Positions 13,401-20,590 of a DNA stretch of 47,393 nucleotides are shown here, one piece after another. The translations under genes were made by a program, and so were the position numbers. Each line of letters begins with the position of its first letter. Position 1 is the stretch's first letter. The notes beneath the pieces were generated by a model. That model was not told the origin of the DNA, ran no database searches, and saw only the letters and a list, made by a program, of their open reading frames with translations. Source of the DNA: Cesiribacter andamanensis AMV16 (lineage in GTDB: Bacteria; Bacteroidota; Bacteroidia; Cytophagales; Cyclobacteriaceae); contig NZ_AODQ01000020.1 of NCBI RefSeq assembly GCF_000348925.1, positions 1-47,393 of the forward strand, in the 5' to 3' direction.

Positions 13401-14706
13401 CGCAGCTTACCGGATTGCCAAGTGCAATAGAGGCCGTTAACGCTTCGGGCTCGGCTATGGTAAAGGAAGCTTCAGCCGTACACCCCTGGCTATCGGTTAC
13501 AGTTACCGCATATTCGCCAGGCATCAGGCCGCTGAGGTTTTGCGAAGTACGGCCCTGATACTCCCATAGGTAGGTATAGGATCCGGAACCTCCGCTAACA
13601 CTCAGAGAAATTGTTCCATTCCCCTCTCCCTTACAGCGTACATCCGTTACCGTAGCCTGAATGTTGATCGCCTCCGCCTGCGTAATGGTAAAGCTTTGCT
13701 GTACGGCACATCCATTTTGGTCGGTAACCGTAACGGTGTACGTACCGGCCAGCAGCGCTGTACGATCTTCGGTGCTGATTCCACCGCCCCAGTCAAAGGT
13801 GTAGGGGGCTGCTCCACCGCTTATGCTCAGGTCGATGGCGCCGGTATTTTCACCAAAACAGTTGATGTGCGTAAGACTGGCAGTTACAGTTGGAGCCTGG
13901 TTTACATTTATAATCAGCTCGGCTGTGGTCGAACATCCATTTACACTATATACTATATTAATAGTATTGGCACCAGCCGATGCAAGTGCCGGATCAAATG
14001 TGGTACCGCTTACGCCCGGCCCGCTAAAGGTAAACACACCCCCTTCAGCACTGGGGCTTACGGCCTGCAGCAGATCATAAGCCTCATCGCTCCGGCAAAA
14101 ACTTAGTGGAGAGGTTACGGTAACTGAAAGCGAGTTTGTGATAGTATATGTTCCTGTCGCAAAGCAGTTGGTATTGGCATCATAGACCGAAACGGTATAG
14201 GTACCGTCAGCCAGATTGGCGATGGGGTTGGAAACGAAGGTAGCGCCTCCATCCAGTGAATAGCGGTAATTCCCCGAACCTCCGCTTACTTCCAGGCTAA
14301 TCTGGCCATCGCCGGAGGTAGCACAGGAGTTAGGGGTTAGGGTAAAGGCATCTATTACCACACCTGAGGTAGAGCCAACTTCCGCTGTTAGAGGAGTAGC
14401 ATCATTATCCCTATCGGCAACCACTACCGTATACGAAGAATTGGGATGCGCTCCGGAAATCAGGTAGGGCTCCCCCATAACTATTGGGGTGTTGTTCAAA
14501 AATATTCCCGGACCAAATACAAACAAGGTAAAGGGGGCCTGTCCATCGCGTACCAGTACTTCAAAAGAACCATTGTTCTCTCCATTACAGGCATCTTTTA
14601 TGTTTTGAATGACCACTACCGGCCTGGCGGATTGTGCCAGGGCGCTCGCTCCAACTAAAAGCAGGACAACAAGTAGTGAGGAAATCTTTGCGTAAAATTG
14701 CTTCAT
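4423..14706 (-). CDS. Giant SprB-repeat surface adhesin with gliding-motility-type (CHU_C) C-terminal domain
   Basis: A 3427-residue protein with a Sec signal peptide (residues 1-24, ending SALAQ). About 25 SprB repeats of some 75 residues follow, each with an early Cys, a GGTAPYTYSW-like strand, an AGTYTVTVTD strand and a GC pair. They fall in two blocks: eight units at about 272-878 and seventeen at about 1035-2315. Each block is followed by the same two divergent domains (VDLG-D--LCA, then an ITC/PTYAW Ig-like domain). Residues about 2480-3330 hold further Ig-like domains. The end, from about 3335, is the TIGR04131-type domain (IPNIITPNGDGSNEVF, ITNRWGKVVYES, NNWDGG) that routes cargo through T9SS. 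By analogy with Flavobacterium SprB it should be a mobile cell-surface adhesin. It lacks SprB's much larger size, so the orthology is uncertain. It starts 10 bp after a small SprB-like gene. Confidence 0.93.
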   Translation of the reverse strand: MKQFYAKISSLLVVLLLVGASALAQSARPVVVIQNIKDACNGENNGSFEVLVRDGQAPFTLFVFGPGIFLNNTPIVMGEPYLISGAHPNSSYTVVVADRDNDATPLTAEVGSTSGVVIDAFTLTPNSCATSGDGQISLEVSGGSGNYRYSLDGGATFVSNPIANLADGTYTVSVYDANTNCFATGTYTITNSLSVTVTSPLSFCRSDEAYDLLQAVSPSAEGGVFTFSGPGVSGTTFDPALASAGANTINIVYSVNGCSTTAELIINVNQAPTVTASLTHINCFGENTGAIDLSISGGAAPYTFDWGGGISTEDRTALLAGTYTVTVTDQNGCAVQQSFTITQAEAINIQATVTDVRCKGEGNGTISLSVSGGSGSYTYLWEYQGRTSQNLSGLMPGEYAVTVTDSQGCTAEASFTIAEPEALTASIALGNPVSCAGASDAALALTVAGGTAPYSYVWNFNNADTQNLNGVGAGTYSVTVTDTRGCQTTASITVGEPAALTLTYTVENATTCGGSQGSIDLEVAGGTAPYSYTWDYNGLTSQDISSLPAGTYGVTVRDDRGCTAAASIVVAEPAGISAVNGSLTQISCNGAADGAIVLTVSGGQADYTYNWSNGASTKDISGLVPGTYTVTVTDANECSFEASFIITQPLPLALEVQPTHVLCAGGTTGAVNLSVSGGTAPYAYSWNGGAYATEDLANLPAGTYTIIVSDANGCTETASVTLTQPDAITATASSSPASCFGGTDGSITLSVSGGVGTYTYLWSNGATSRDVTNLAAGSYWVDITDANSCTIRVAATVAQPTQLVAGITGLSSICEGSSDGWVQVSPSGGTAPYSVLWDNGSTASRINNLPAGTYSVTVTDANQCTASASFTITEPSMLVDLGDDLTLCAGQSVTLRSGHNAGNNNILWSTGATSPNISVTTSGTYWVRVTDRTNGCEGYDEVVVTVIPNEPVTVSLAPAAPITCHTTSVELVATPTNGGSAPTYAWSLNGAPVGGNSSSLQLESFADGDVVSVQLTPDHTCSTGPATASYTLNTLPGLSLSATVTDVSCFEATNGAIDLSVTGGSGSYTYSWSTTASTEDVNGLAAGTYTVTVSDQAGCSESLTVTVGQPDQLLATAVPSPVTSCTGGNGAIELTVSGGSGTYTYLWSNGSTDKDLSGLSAGTYRVDITDSMGCTASAEATITQPAPITLTTSVVDATSCGGSNGSIGLNVSGGSGTYTYSWSNGATSRDLSDLAAGTYTVDVTDGNGCVATAEVVVGEPAGITSLSAVVTDAACNGAASGALVLTVSGGTAPYTYLWSNGATSKDLENLLAGSYTVTATDANGCSLQQSFTIAQPAALALSAVATATSACGAADGAINLTVSGGTAPYTYSWNEGAFTTEDLNALTAGIYTIYIEDAAGCAATATYTVTDGNGPTITASVEDASCFGAANGSINLSVSGGTAPYTYAWENGATTEDLTDLPAGTYPVSVQDANGCMATASITVGQAAEISIVASATDLTSCTSANGAISLAVTGGSGTYTYLWNTGAVTADLTDLAAGTYSVTVTDSRGCTATATASVAAPDGIVLTTEVSNATSCGSSDGAIALTVNGGTAPYTYSWNGGAYASEDLSGLSAGEYTVTVTDATGCTATTVTRVAEPSGISSLDATISHVNCFGATTGAIALTVSGGTAPYSYSWDNGAATATLTDLAAGVYTVTVTDANGCTFSQGFEISQPAALALSAVATPASACGAADGSLDLTVGGGNAPYSFRWSNEAVTEDLANLAAGTYSVEVTDANGCVATASYTIGEPASISITASVTGLSTCTAADGAIDLSVEGGDGSYTYLWNTGATSQDLTGLSAGDYTVLVTDASGCTATASVSIAPVSSLVVTATATDASSCTEANGAISLVIEGGEAPYTYLWNTGATTQNLSGLAAGSYTVTVTDALGCETTLTTTISAPAGISLTAVAEGVSCFGGANGSISLQVEGGTAPFSYLWNTGATTQNLTGLAAGTYSVVVSDAAGCSASESITITAPAELQLAADVRTTSACGAEDGSIRVEVRGGTAPYTFSWSTGASDESISGLAPGAYTVTVTDAAGCSLSRSYSISDPAAPEVTAIVQSLDCSGNTSGSIDITVTGGTAPYTYAWNTGATSEDLSGLQAGAYDVTVTDAEGCSSNMRFTIRPASDLQLSATPVAATCFGSATGSISLALTGGTAPYSYSWNTGATSESLTELVAGTYSVTVTDATGCSVSATATVTQPEELLLAISGTARLCAGASDGSLSAAVTGGVAPYTYLWSTGAATETLENLAAGTYQLQITDANGCVATATHTISEERLVVDLGADRALCAPASLNLNAGYDPATHSIRWSTGSEEAEITVSTSGTYSVTVTDLATGCSGTDEVLVEIENEFVASVTIRPVDAITCNSAQVVLEAVPAYGGDAPTYQWWNAVTGEMVGTESRLTVPSFNNGDSFMVEMTTSLACASPATSSDMYQILLPTLEAPVLSSSEASVCIGSTMPTITAANGGTLRWYKERVDPSTLVFEGTAFTPADTEEGTYTYYVTEITSLCGESPATTFVLSLYTGECEPETCEVSPAVAIRILPGREICAEITTLQLEADVEQVGTNPGFAWFFNDETAPFSTEASASYTAAGGFAEGDRFRVEVTITDAAFICEGRNLISATETLRLVEEMPLAVNLSSSAPNGACPGTPITFTASAPAAGADPVYTFFTIAPDNSVREEQSGRSNSFVLNAAQNGQQVYVQVRVTDPAVVCTVPEAASQPVAVRVLTSEECVGNPVACEQFTIEVTELVRPSCGLDNGKLTFYITSRTSPFRLSYTLGDRIVQEQVNSPYVLTVDNIPALQNLRVVLGEGANQCVFNYYIEQAPRLDITFEKLPDGDIVCHGENSGKARLTVNGGNAPYQYLLEGSTVWQTLNGTSIDFTNLPAGINNILVRANADDTCPDVASVEIRNLNEPLQITTTMVQQANCNDNIGVFRLETISGGVTGNGYRVRLASEDSWRDFVPGMEFNGLARGRHVLVISDGQCQYNRTVVVPSPGLIALSEESGVIDFTCERPELRNGIFLKIDGSITEVAGPYVADFYLMNSQGQYQLISSEQIFNGNGELYKFQLERGSYRVEVRNINREGCPEVAEYVIEGSEIPVPITFEAEAQSIYCEDATGGVLITNLQGAAGLRYEVEIRDADGNLALSKTITTFEYATQESFEIMGLPKGLYRMVIMQDQGLCNTIETSRPVELLIRETDRKLAVSITGKTVSFPERATGSLTFRVANGSGTAPYTASLVWMDRVEDQDDWVFESHGDPVTYNQTTGRYEFTYSQLPPGVYELTVVDAKGCTVVLRDTIMYDTNLFIPNIITPNGDGSNEVFYIRNKPARTQLTITNRWGKVVYESADYQNNWDGGDLSEGIYFYSIKAPQNENGVMKGWLEIRRGARPN
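7760..11600 (-). repeat. SprB repeat block B, seventeen units
   Basis: Seventeen consecutive SprB units of about 225 bp, counted by their GC-pair endings, encode residues about 1035-2315. Units 13-17 and 18-22 of the whole protein correspond one to one, which shows a five-unit (about 1.13 kb) duplication. The block ends at the second copy of the VDLG-D--LCA domain. Confidence 0.85.
12070..13895 (-). repeat. SprB repeat block A, eight units
   Basis: Eight SprB units encode residues about 272-878. They share the 75-residue period of block B but are more diverged from each other. The block is followed by the first copy of the VDLG-D--LCA domain and then an Ig-like domain (coding about 11600-12070). 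Confidence 0.85.
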
Positions 14707-14716
14707 TGCCTTGCTG

Positions 14717-15235
14717 TTAATTTTCTAAGGTAAGGGTGATGGAAGAACTGCACCCATTGCTGTCCTGAATGGCCAGCTGATAGGTACCCGGAGAGAGCGT
14801 GTGGGCATGGGAAGTTGCTTTACCAGCCTCAAGCCCCGGACCAAACCAATAATAGGCATAGGGTGCTTTACCTCCCGACACATTGGCGGTTACCTGATAG
14901 CCCGCCTGTGTTCTACTCTTATTGATCTGAAGTTGTAAGGGTGCCGGACTTGGTTGAAAACGAAACGTCTTCTGCGAGCGCTCTCCACTGCCGTCGGTAA
15001 CGGTGCAGGTATACGTTCCACTCTGAAGGCCCTCCCTAAAGGAGCCGGTGGCACCGTCACTCCAGCTAAAGGTATAAGGAGCCGTACCCCCACTGGCCTG
15101 CAGGGCTACTGTGTGGCCGCTTCCGGCGCAGCCGGACTCGCTTACATTGGCGCTAAGCTGTAACTTCTTTACATTCTGAGCTACCCCCGTCCCGCAGACG
15201 AAAAGCAGCATCACCATGAGCATCAGGTATTTCAT
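14717..15235 (-). CDS. Small secreted protein with two SprB-like units
   Basis: A 172-residue protein. The start at 15235 gives a clean signal peptide (MKYLMLMVMLLFVCGTGVAQ); an in-frame ATG 30 bp further upstream would bury it. Residues about 22-100 form one unit (SGCAGSGHTVALQASGGTAP, then SGTYTCTVTD) and about 105-170 a second (VSGGKAPYAYYWFGPG, SPGTYQLAIQDSNGC). It has neither a CHU_C nor a type A sorting domain, so it may stay in the periplasm or associate with another surface protein. The giant adhesin gene starts 10 bp downstream, so the two are almost surely one operon. The function is not known; an accessory or chaperone-like role for the adhesin is inference. Confidence 0.85.
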   Translation of the reverse strand: MKYLMLMVMLLFVCGTGVAQNVKKLQLSANVSESGCAGSGHTVALQASGGTAPYTFSWSDGATGSFREGLQSGTYTCTVTDGSGERSQKTFRFQPSPAPLQLQINKSRTQAGYQVTANVSGGKAPYAYYWFGPGLEAGKATSHAHTLSPGTYQLAIQDSNGCSSSITLTLEN

Positions 15236-15818
15236 AACTAGTTTTAGATTTTGGCACTTGGCCATTCACCTGTACAAAAGCCGTATCATTTTACTCTCCT
15301 ACAGGCTTTTACACCCTTTCAGAAAGTAAAGATGTTTTTTAATCCGCGCTTAAAAAATTGAATTATCCCGAAATTACTACATCTGAAAAAAGGGCTGCCG
15401 CTTTGATGTAGTCAGAAAATGGAAAGACAAGATAAAAAAAATAAGAGAATAATGATAAAAAAAGCAGCTAGTTTAAAGACTAAATTGAATCATAAGGGCC
15501 TAAATATGTAATTTACAGCCTGTTATGATCCCTGCTCAGGCGCTCTGTTTCTTCTAACTTCTGACTGGCCATCAGCGGGAGTTCAGGGCGCTTCAGGAAG
15601 AAAATTGAACGGTGCAGCCATGACTCAGCCGGCGAAGCCTTGTATTTTTCGGAGATGATGTAAGAAAATGGAACAAAAGTTTTAGCCCTCCTGAACAGGC
15701 TTTTCCCGGGCTGGCTTTCGGGGGAAATGTTTCTATATTTACCAAAATTTTTAACTTTGCCGCAAACGCACGTGTTACGTAATCATAAGGTATAGAAGTA
15801 TAATTTTTCGTTTTAAAA
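15236..15818. other. 583-bp AT-rich divergent intergenic region with inverted repeats
   Basis: This region separates the SprB operon (minus) from aconitase (plus) and is markedly more AT-rich than the genes. I see no credible gene in it. It holds a perfect 8-bp inverted repeat (actacatc at 15376-15383, gatgtagt at 15405-15412, 21-bp spacer) about 140 bp upstream of the SprB operon. It also holds a weaker pair (aaaagcc at 15276-15282, ggctttt at 15304-15310) in the probable leader. No clean -7 element was found for the SprB operon. Confidence 0.6.
15752..15759 (+). promoter_or_regulatory. Probable -7 promoter element of the aconitase gene
   Basis: TAACTTTG is a perfect TAnnTTTG match, 60 bp before the aconitase ATG. 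The -33 position (around 15729-15732) reads gttt, a partial match to TTTG. Confidence 0.55.
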
Positions 15819-18086
15819 ATGGCTTTTGACATAGACATGATCAGGGCAGTATACGATCGCATGGGCGATCGCATCACCAAGGCCCGTCAAATTGTAGGCA
15901 GACCGCTTACGTTTGCTGAGAAAATTCTTTACTCCCACCTCTATGAAGGCAATGCCAGCGAAGCCTACGCCCGTGGCAAATCCTATGTAGAGTTCGCCCC
16001 CGACCGGGTAGCCATGCAGGATGCCACCGCCCAGATGGCCCTGCTGCAGTTTATGCAGGCGGGTAAAAAAACAGTAGCCGTACCTTCTACCGTACACTGC
16101 GATCACCTGATCCAGGCCGAAGTAGGTGCCCAGGCCGACCTGGACAAGGCAAAAACAAACAACCGCGAGGTATACGAATTCCTCTCCTCGGTTTCCAATA
16201 AATATGGCATCGGCTTCTGGAAGCCCGGCGCCGGCATTATCCACCAGGTGGTGCTGGAAAATTATGCCTTCCCCGGCGGCATGATGATCGGTACCGACTC
16301 CCACACCCCCAATGCCGGTGGCCTTGGCATGATTGCCATTGGTGTAGGCGGTGCCGATGCGGTAGACGTAATGGCCGGCATGGCCTGGGAACTGAAATTC
16401 CCCAAACTGATTGGTGTAAAACTAACCGGACGCCTCAGCGGCTGGACCTCTGCCAAGGATGTGATCCTTAAGGTAGCAGGTATCCTTACCGTTAAAGGGG
16501 GTACCGGCTATATTGTAGAATACTTTGGCGAAGGCGCTGAGGCCATCAGCTGTACCGGCAAGAGCACCATCTGCAACATGGGTGCCGAAATTGGTGCCAC
16601 CACTTCCCTTTTTGCTTATGGCGATGCCATGCGCCGCTACCTGGAGATGACCGACCGCAAGGATATTGCCGATGAGGCCGACAAGATCCGGGAGCACCTG
16701 CGTGCCGATGAGGAAGTATATGCCGATCCAGAGCAGTTCTATGATCAGGTGATTGAAATCAACCTGAGTGCCCTGGAGCCGCACATCAACGGTCCGTTCA
16801 CTCCCGATGCTGCCTGGCCCATCTCTGAGTTTGCGCAGGCCGTAAAAGAGCACGGCTGGCCTGAGGAGCTGGAAGTAGGCCTGATCGGTTCCTGCACCAA
16901 CTCCTCGTATGAGGACATTACCCGCGCAGCGTCCGTGGCCCAACAGGCTATTGACAAGAAACTGAAGGTACGTTCTGAATACACGGTTACCCCCGGCTCG
17001 GAAATGGTGCGTTACACCGCCGAGCGCGATGGGCTGCTGGAGCCATTTGCCGAGATTGGCGGCGTGGTGCTGGCAAATGCCTGCGGTCCCTGCATTGGCC
17101 AGTGGGCCCGTCATATGAAGGACCCCAGCCGCAAAAACTCCATCATTACCTCCTTTAACCGCAACTTTGCCAAGCGCAATGATGGCAATCCCAATACCCA
17201 TGCGTTTGTAGCCTCTCCGGAGATTGTAACCGCCATGGCCATTGCCGGCGACCTTACCTTTAACCCCTTAAAGGATACGCTGCGCAACGAGCAGGGCGAA
17301 GAGGTAATGCTGGATGAGCCACAGGGCATTGAAATGCCGCCCAAAGGCTTCTCGGTAGAAGATGCCGGCTACGAGGCTCCTGCGGCCGATGGCAGCCAGG
17401 TACAGGTGGTGGTAGACCCGAACTCCGACCGTCTGCAACTGCTGGAGCCCTTTAAGCCTAACCGTCCGGACGATTTCCAGGAACTGCGCCTGCTCATTAA
17501 AGCCAAAGGCAAGTGTACCACCGACCATATTTCCATGGCTGGTCCCTGGCTGAAGTACCGCGGTCACCTGGACAACATCTCCAACAACATGCTCATTGGC
17601 GCGGTGAACTTCTACAACGAAGCCACCAACAAGGTAAAAAACCAGCTGAGCGGCGTGTACGGCGAAGTACCAGCCACTGCCCGTGCCTACAAGCGCGAAG
17701 GAATTGGCTCGGTAGTAGTAGGCGATGATAACTACGGCGAAGGATCGAGCCGGGAACATGCCGCCATGGAACCTCGCTTCCTGGGCGTTAAGGCTATCCT
17801 GGTAAAATCATTTGCCCGTATTCACGAAACCAACCTGAAAAAGCAAGGCATGCTGGCCATTACCTTTGCCGATCCTGCCGACTACAACCGCATTCAGGAA
17901 GATGATGTGATCGATATCCTGGGACTGGACAATTTCAGACCCGACAGCCAGCTGACAGTGAAGCTGACCCATGCCGATGGCAGCACCGATGAGTTTAACG
18001 TAAACCATACCTACAACGAAGGCCAGATTGGCTGGTTCTGGGCAGGTTCTGCGCTAAACCTGATCAAGCAGCAGGAAGGCGTTTAA
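15819..18086 (+). CDS. acn: Aconitate hydratase (mitochondrial-type aconitase)
   Basis: A 755-residue enzyme that converts citrate to isocitrate through cis-aconitate in the TCA and glyoxylate cycles, in the cytosol. The three Cys ligands of its 4Fe-4S cluster are visible: Cys359 in [13 protein letters not shown], and Cys422 and Cys425 in [10 protein letters not shown]. The C-terminal swivel domain carries [19 protein letters not shown] with substrate-binding Ser and Arg. The N-terminus ([29 protein letters not shown]) and length fit the mitochondrial-type family found in Bacteroidota rather than the longer AcnA or AcnB. It is transcribed alone, between a TAnnTTTG promoter and a strong terminator. 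It supplies isocitrate to the isocitrate lyase encoded 4.5 kb away. Confidence 0.97.
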   Translation: MAFDIDMIRAVYDRMGDRITKARQIVGRPLTFAEKILYSHLYEGNASEAYARGKSYVEFAPDRVAMQDATAQMALLQFMQAGKKTVAVPSTVHCDHLIQAEVGAQADLDKAKTNNREVYEFLSSVSNKYGIGFWKPGAGIIHQVVLENYAFPGGMMIGTDSHTPNAGGLGMIAIGVGGADAVDVMAGMAWELKFPKLIGVKLTGRLSGWTSAKDVILKVAGILTVKGGTGYIVEYFGEGAEAISCTGKSTICNMGAEIGATTSLFAYGDAMRRYLEMTDRKDIADEADKIREHLRADEEVYADPEQFYDQVIEINLSALEPHINGPFTPDAAWPISEFAQAVKEHGWPEELEVGLIGSCTNSSYEDITRAASVAQQAIDKKLKVRSEYTVTPGSEMVRYTAERDGLLEPFAEIGGVVLANACGPCIGQWARHMKDPSRKNSIITSFNRNFAKRNDGNPNTHAFVASPEIVTAMAIAGDLTFNPLKDTLRNEQGEEVMLDEPQGIEMPPKGFSVEDAGYEAPAADGSQVQVVVDPNSDRLQLLEPFKPNRPDDFQELRLLIKAKGKCTTDHISMAGPWLKYRGHLDNISNNMLIGAVNFYNEATNKVKNQLSGVYGEVPATARAYKREGIGSVVVGDDNYGEGSSREHAAMEPRFLGVKAILVKSFARIHETNLKKQGMLAITFADPADYNRIQEDDVIDILGLDNFRPDSQLTVKLTHADGSTDEFNVNHTYNEGQIGWFWAGSALNLIKQQEGV

Positions 18087-18112
18087 GCACTATACAGCTA
18101 GACCCCATAAAG

Positions 18113-18150
18113 AAAGCCGGCCCCTTTTCGGGGCCGGCTTCTTATTTATT
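18113..18150 (+). terminator. Rho-independent terminator of the aconitase gene
   Basis: The perfect 9-bp arms gccggcccc (18116-18124) and ggggccggc (18130-18138), with a five-base loop, are followed by a T-rich tract. Confidence 0.9.
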
Positions 18151-18201
18151 TTATGTTGATCAGGGTCCTGATATACACAGGGGTAGCGGTAGGTAGGAGT
18201 G

Positions 18202-18477
18202 CTACTGCTTGTCGGTGGAAAGAAAATGCTTTCTCACCAGCCGGTCTGCATCCGAGGGCCTGAGTTCACCCAGCCACTCCCCTTTAATAATGGCTACAGG
18301 CGCTTCCTTGCAGCGGCCGGTGCATTTGGTCTTGATGATCTTTACACTTTTTTTAAACCCTGATCGCTCCAGCGAGTCCTTAAAGGCCTTCTGCAGGCTC
18401 TTACTGTCAGGCTTACAATCATCTCCGGTACACACAAAAACAAAATCCTGTACTTGGCTATAATCTTTCTTTCCCAT
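18202..18477 (-). CDS. Thioredoxin-like (2Fe-2S) ferredoxin domain protein
   Basis: A 91-residue protein with the Cys spacing of thioredoxin-like 2Fe-2S ferredoxins: Cys16 and Cys21 (FVCTGDDCK), then Cys52 and Cys56 (TKCTGRCKEAP). The stretch VAIIKGEWLGELRPSDADRL fits the second half of that fold. It is a cytosolic electron carrier or cluster protein with no known partner. It lies 50 bp downstream of the DUF819 gene on the same strand, so the two may be cotranscribed. The fold assignment is firm; the role is open. Confidence 0.85.
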   Translation of the reverse strand: MGKKDYSQVQDFVFVCTGDDCKPDSKSLQKAFKDSLERSGFKKSVKIIKTKCTGRCKEAPVAIIKGEWLGELRPSDADRLVRKHFLSTDKQ

Positions 18478-18527
18478 GCTTTGCTTAACGTCAACAGCCC
18501 TCTAACAGATACAGCAGGGCTAAAGTT

Positions 18528-19805
18528 CTACCCAATGCCGCTGGCCACCCATTGCATCAGCAGCCCGCACATGTAGGCGCCATAGGTACCCAGCGCATAG
18601 CCCAGCACCGCCAGCAGCACCCCTACCGGGGCCAGTGATTCATGAAAGGCCGAGGCTACAACCGGTGCAGAGGCCGCCCCCCCTACATTGGCCTGACTCC
18701 CCACGGCCGTAAAGAAAAAGGGCGCTTTGATAAGGTAGGCCACAAACAGCATGATGCTTACGTGCACCAGCATCCAGATAAGGCCTACCACAAAAATGCC
18801 GGGATTATCGGCAATCTTAGTGATGTCCATCTCCAAACCAATGGTAGCCACCAGAATATAGATCATGACCCCTCCAAGGCGGGAGGCCCCTACCCCTTCC
18901 AGCTTTTTAGCCGAGGTAAAGGAAAGCATCAGGCCCAGCGTAGTGGCAATGACCACAATCCAGAAAAAGGGGCTGGTAAGGCTAAAATCGATCAGCCAGC
19001 TATAGGGCTTCTCACCGGCAGCATTGGTGCGGCCGGCCACATCCGTCAGCCAGGGGGTGAGCACATCGGCACAGAGGTGGGCAAGACCGGTAGCGGCAAA
19101 GCCTACGCCCAGAATAATGATCACATGCGTCAGGGTGGGCATTTTGGCAATGCTCAGGCGGTAATCCTCTATGCGGCGGCGCACATCGGCAATGGCAGAG
19201 GCATCGGCCCGGAAGATCTTGTCCACCCGCTTGGATCGGCCTGCCCCAAAGAGCAGAAAGGCCATCCAGATATTGGCTACGATCACATCTACCGTAGCCA
19301 TTACACTAAAAATATCTCCTACCTCAAACACTTCCTTCATGGCCGCCTGGTTGGCACCTCCACCAATCCAGCTGCCGGCTATGGTGCTTAAGCCGCGCCA
19401 CACCTCATCGCCCGCCACCGTAGAGGGGCTCACCAGCGACACCAGAAAAATGGCAATGGGACCCCCCAGCACAATGCCCAGTGTACCGGCCAGAAACATG
19501 ATCACCGCCTTGGGTCCCAGCTGCCGGATCCCCTTCAGGTCAATGCTGATGGTAAGCAGCACCAGGGCCGCGGGCAGCAGGTAGCGGGAGGCTACAAAGT
19601 ACAGGCGGGAGGTATGCGGATCTACAATGCCAAAGGTATTGAGCAGCGAGGGCAGGAAGTAACACAGCAACAGGGCCGGAACTACACCGTAAAATTTGCG
19701 CCAGAAGGGATGATCACTCTTTGAGGTATAAAAGACCAGGCCCAGAATGGCCATAAGGATACCAAATACGACCGCATCGTTGGTGATCAGGGCTTCATGC
19801 TCCAT
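18528..19805 (-). CDS. DUF819 family integral membrane protein
   Basis: A 425-residue protein with about ten hydrophobic segments. Family-typical stretches are LPAALVLLTISIDLKGIRQLG, then AGSWIGGGANQAAMKEVF and, near the end, SQANVGGAASAPVVASAFH. DUF819 (YjcL-like) proteins are inner-membrane proteins of unknown function, distantly like transporters; the paired Gly-rich GGGAN and NVGGAASAP motifs resemble inverted-repeat transporter halves. No substrate can be read. The gene follows the Nudix gene by 72 bp and precedes the 2Fe-2S ferredoxin gene. Confidence 0.88.
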   Translation of the reverse strand: MEHEALITNDAVVFGILMAILGLVFYTSKSDHPFWRKFYGVVPALLLCYFLPSLLNTFGIVDPHTSRLYFVASRYLLPAALVLLTISIDLKGIRQLGPKAVIMFLAGTLGIVLGGPIAIFLVSLVSPSTVAGDEVWRGLSTIAGSWIGGGANQAAMKEVFEVGDIFSVMATVDVIVANIWMAFLLFGAGRSKRVDKIFRADASAIADVRRRIEDYRLSIAKMPTLTHVIIILGVGFAATGLAHLCADVLTPWLTDVAGRTNAAGEKPYSWLIDFSLTSPFFWIVVIATTLGLMLSFTSAKKLEGVGASRLGGVMIYILVATIGLEMDITKIADNPGIFVVGLIWMLVHVSIMLFVAYLIKAPFFFTAVGSQANVGGAASAPVVASAFHESLAPVGVLLAVLGYALGTYGAYMCGLLMQWVASGIG

Positions 19806-19877
19806 GTGTACGAGAGGGGTTGAGGATACAAGGCCGGGAAGTTAAGAAAATTTTCCAGAACTAGCGGCCTTTGGCGT

Positions 19878-20540
19878 CTATGGAAGGGGCAGTTGCTGCT
19901 GCACCTCCTCTACCACCATGATGAACTCGCTCAGCATCATGGCCGTGGCCCCCCATACCACCCGCTCCTGCAGGGGGTAGTAAGGGGTCTGTATCCTGAA
20001 GCGGGCGCCCGGAGGCGCATCGGTAAATTTTATCAGGTTCTCCTCCAGCAGGTCCTTAAGAGGCACCTCCAGCACCTGCTCAACTTCCAGCGGATCAGGC
20101 ACAAAAAGGGGTTGTACCGGCAAATAGCCTATAACAGGGAGCACCACAAAGTTGCTGGGCGGTATGTAAAGTTCAGAGAGGGTGCCCAGCACCTGTACCT
20201 GCTCCATGGGAATGCCCATCTCCTCCTGGGTTTCGCGCAGGGCGGTATAGATCCGGTCGGGGTCGCCAGGCTCACTCTTGCCGCCGGGCAGGCTTACCTG
20301 TCCGCTGTGGTGGCCCTCGTAGGTGGGCCGCTGCATCAGCGGAAACCAAAAGCTCCCCCCCTGGGGGTACAGCAGCAACAGCACGCTACCCCTGCGGGCA
20401 TCGGGTCGGGCTTTTATCTTAAATCGTACGTCTCTGTCCAATTCAGGGGTCATGCGTGCCTGCGCCTGTATGCCGGGCAGGGGTTCCTGCAGGCGCTTTC
20501 GCAAGGCGTCTATAAACTGTTCCATCTCTCTAATAAACAA
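19878..20540 (-). CDS. CoA pyrophosphatase-like Nudix hydrolase (NudL/YeaB type)
   Basis: A 220-residue protein. The Nudix box reads LPGGKSEPGD, then YTALRETQEEMGIP, with the REtxEExG metal-binding core. The preceding LLLYPQGGSFWFPLMQRPTY and the following LGTLSELYIPPSNFVVLPVIG are typical of the CoA pyrophosphatase subfamily, which cleaves CoA or acyl-CoA to 3',5'-ADP and 4'-phosphopantetheine. The start codon lies immediately after a hairpin and T-run that should end ferritin transcription, so expression may depend on read-through or on a promoter I could not identify. Confidence 0.88.
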   Translation of the reverse strand: MFIREMEQFIDALRKRLQEPLPGIQAQARMTPELDRDVRFKIKARPDARRGSVLLLLYPQGGSFWFPLMQRPTYEGHHSGQVSLPGGKSEPGDPDRIYTALRETQEEMGIPMEQVQVLGTLSELYIPPSNFVVLPVIGYLPVQPLFVPDPLEVEQVLEVPLKDLLEENLIKFTDAPPGARFRIQTPYYPLQERVVWGATAMMLSEFIMVVEEVQQQLPLP

Positions 20541-20569
20541 AAAAAGCTTCTGCAGTTCATGCAGAAGCT
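20538..20569 (-). terminator. Terminator of the ferritin gene, abutting the Nudix start codon
   Basis: The perfect 10-bp arms agcttctgca (20545-20554) and tgcagaagct (20560-20569) have a five-base loop. Read on the minus strand they are followed by T7. It lies 22 bp past the ferritin stop and just before the Nudix ATG at 20540. Confidence 0.82.
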
Positions 20570-20590
20570 CTATTCATTAAGCACTATCTT

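Noticed and set aside
7760-13895. CRISPR-like regular repetition in the SprB-like gene
   Set aside because: The period is about 225 bp, there are no unique spacers, and the repeats are coding and diverged.
15593-15880. A 95-codon minus-strand frame overlapping the aconitase start
   Set aside because: It covers the aconitase promoter and start, has no family match, and its composition is that of intergenic DNA.
18478-18527. A terminator after the DUF819 gene
   Set aside because: The agccct/agggct pair has a 14-base loop and no T-run.
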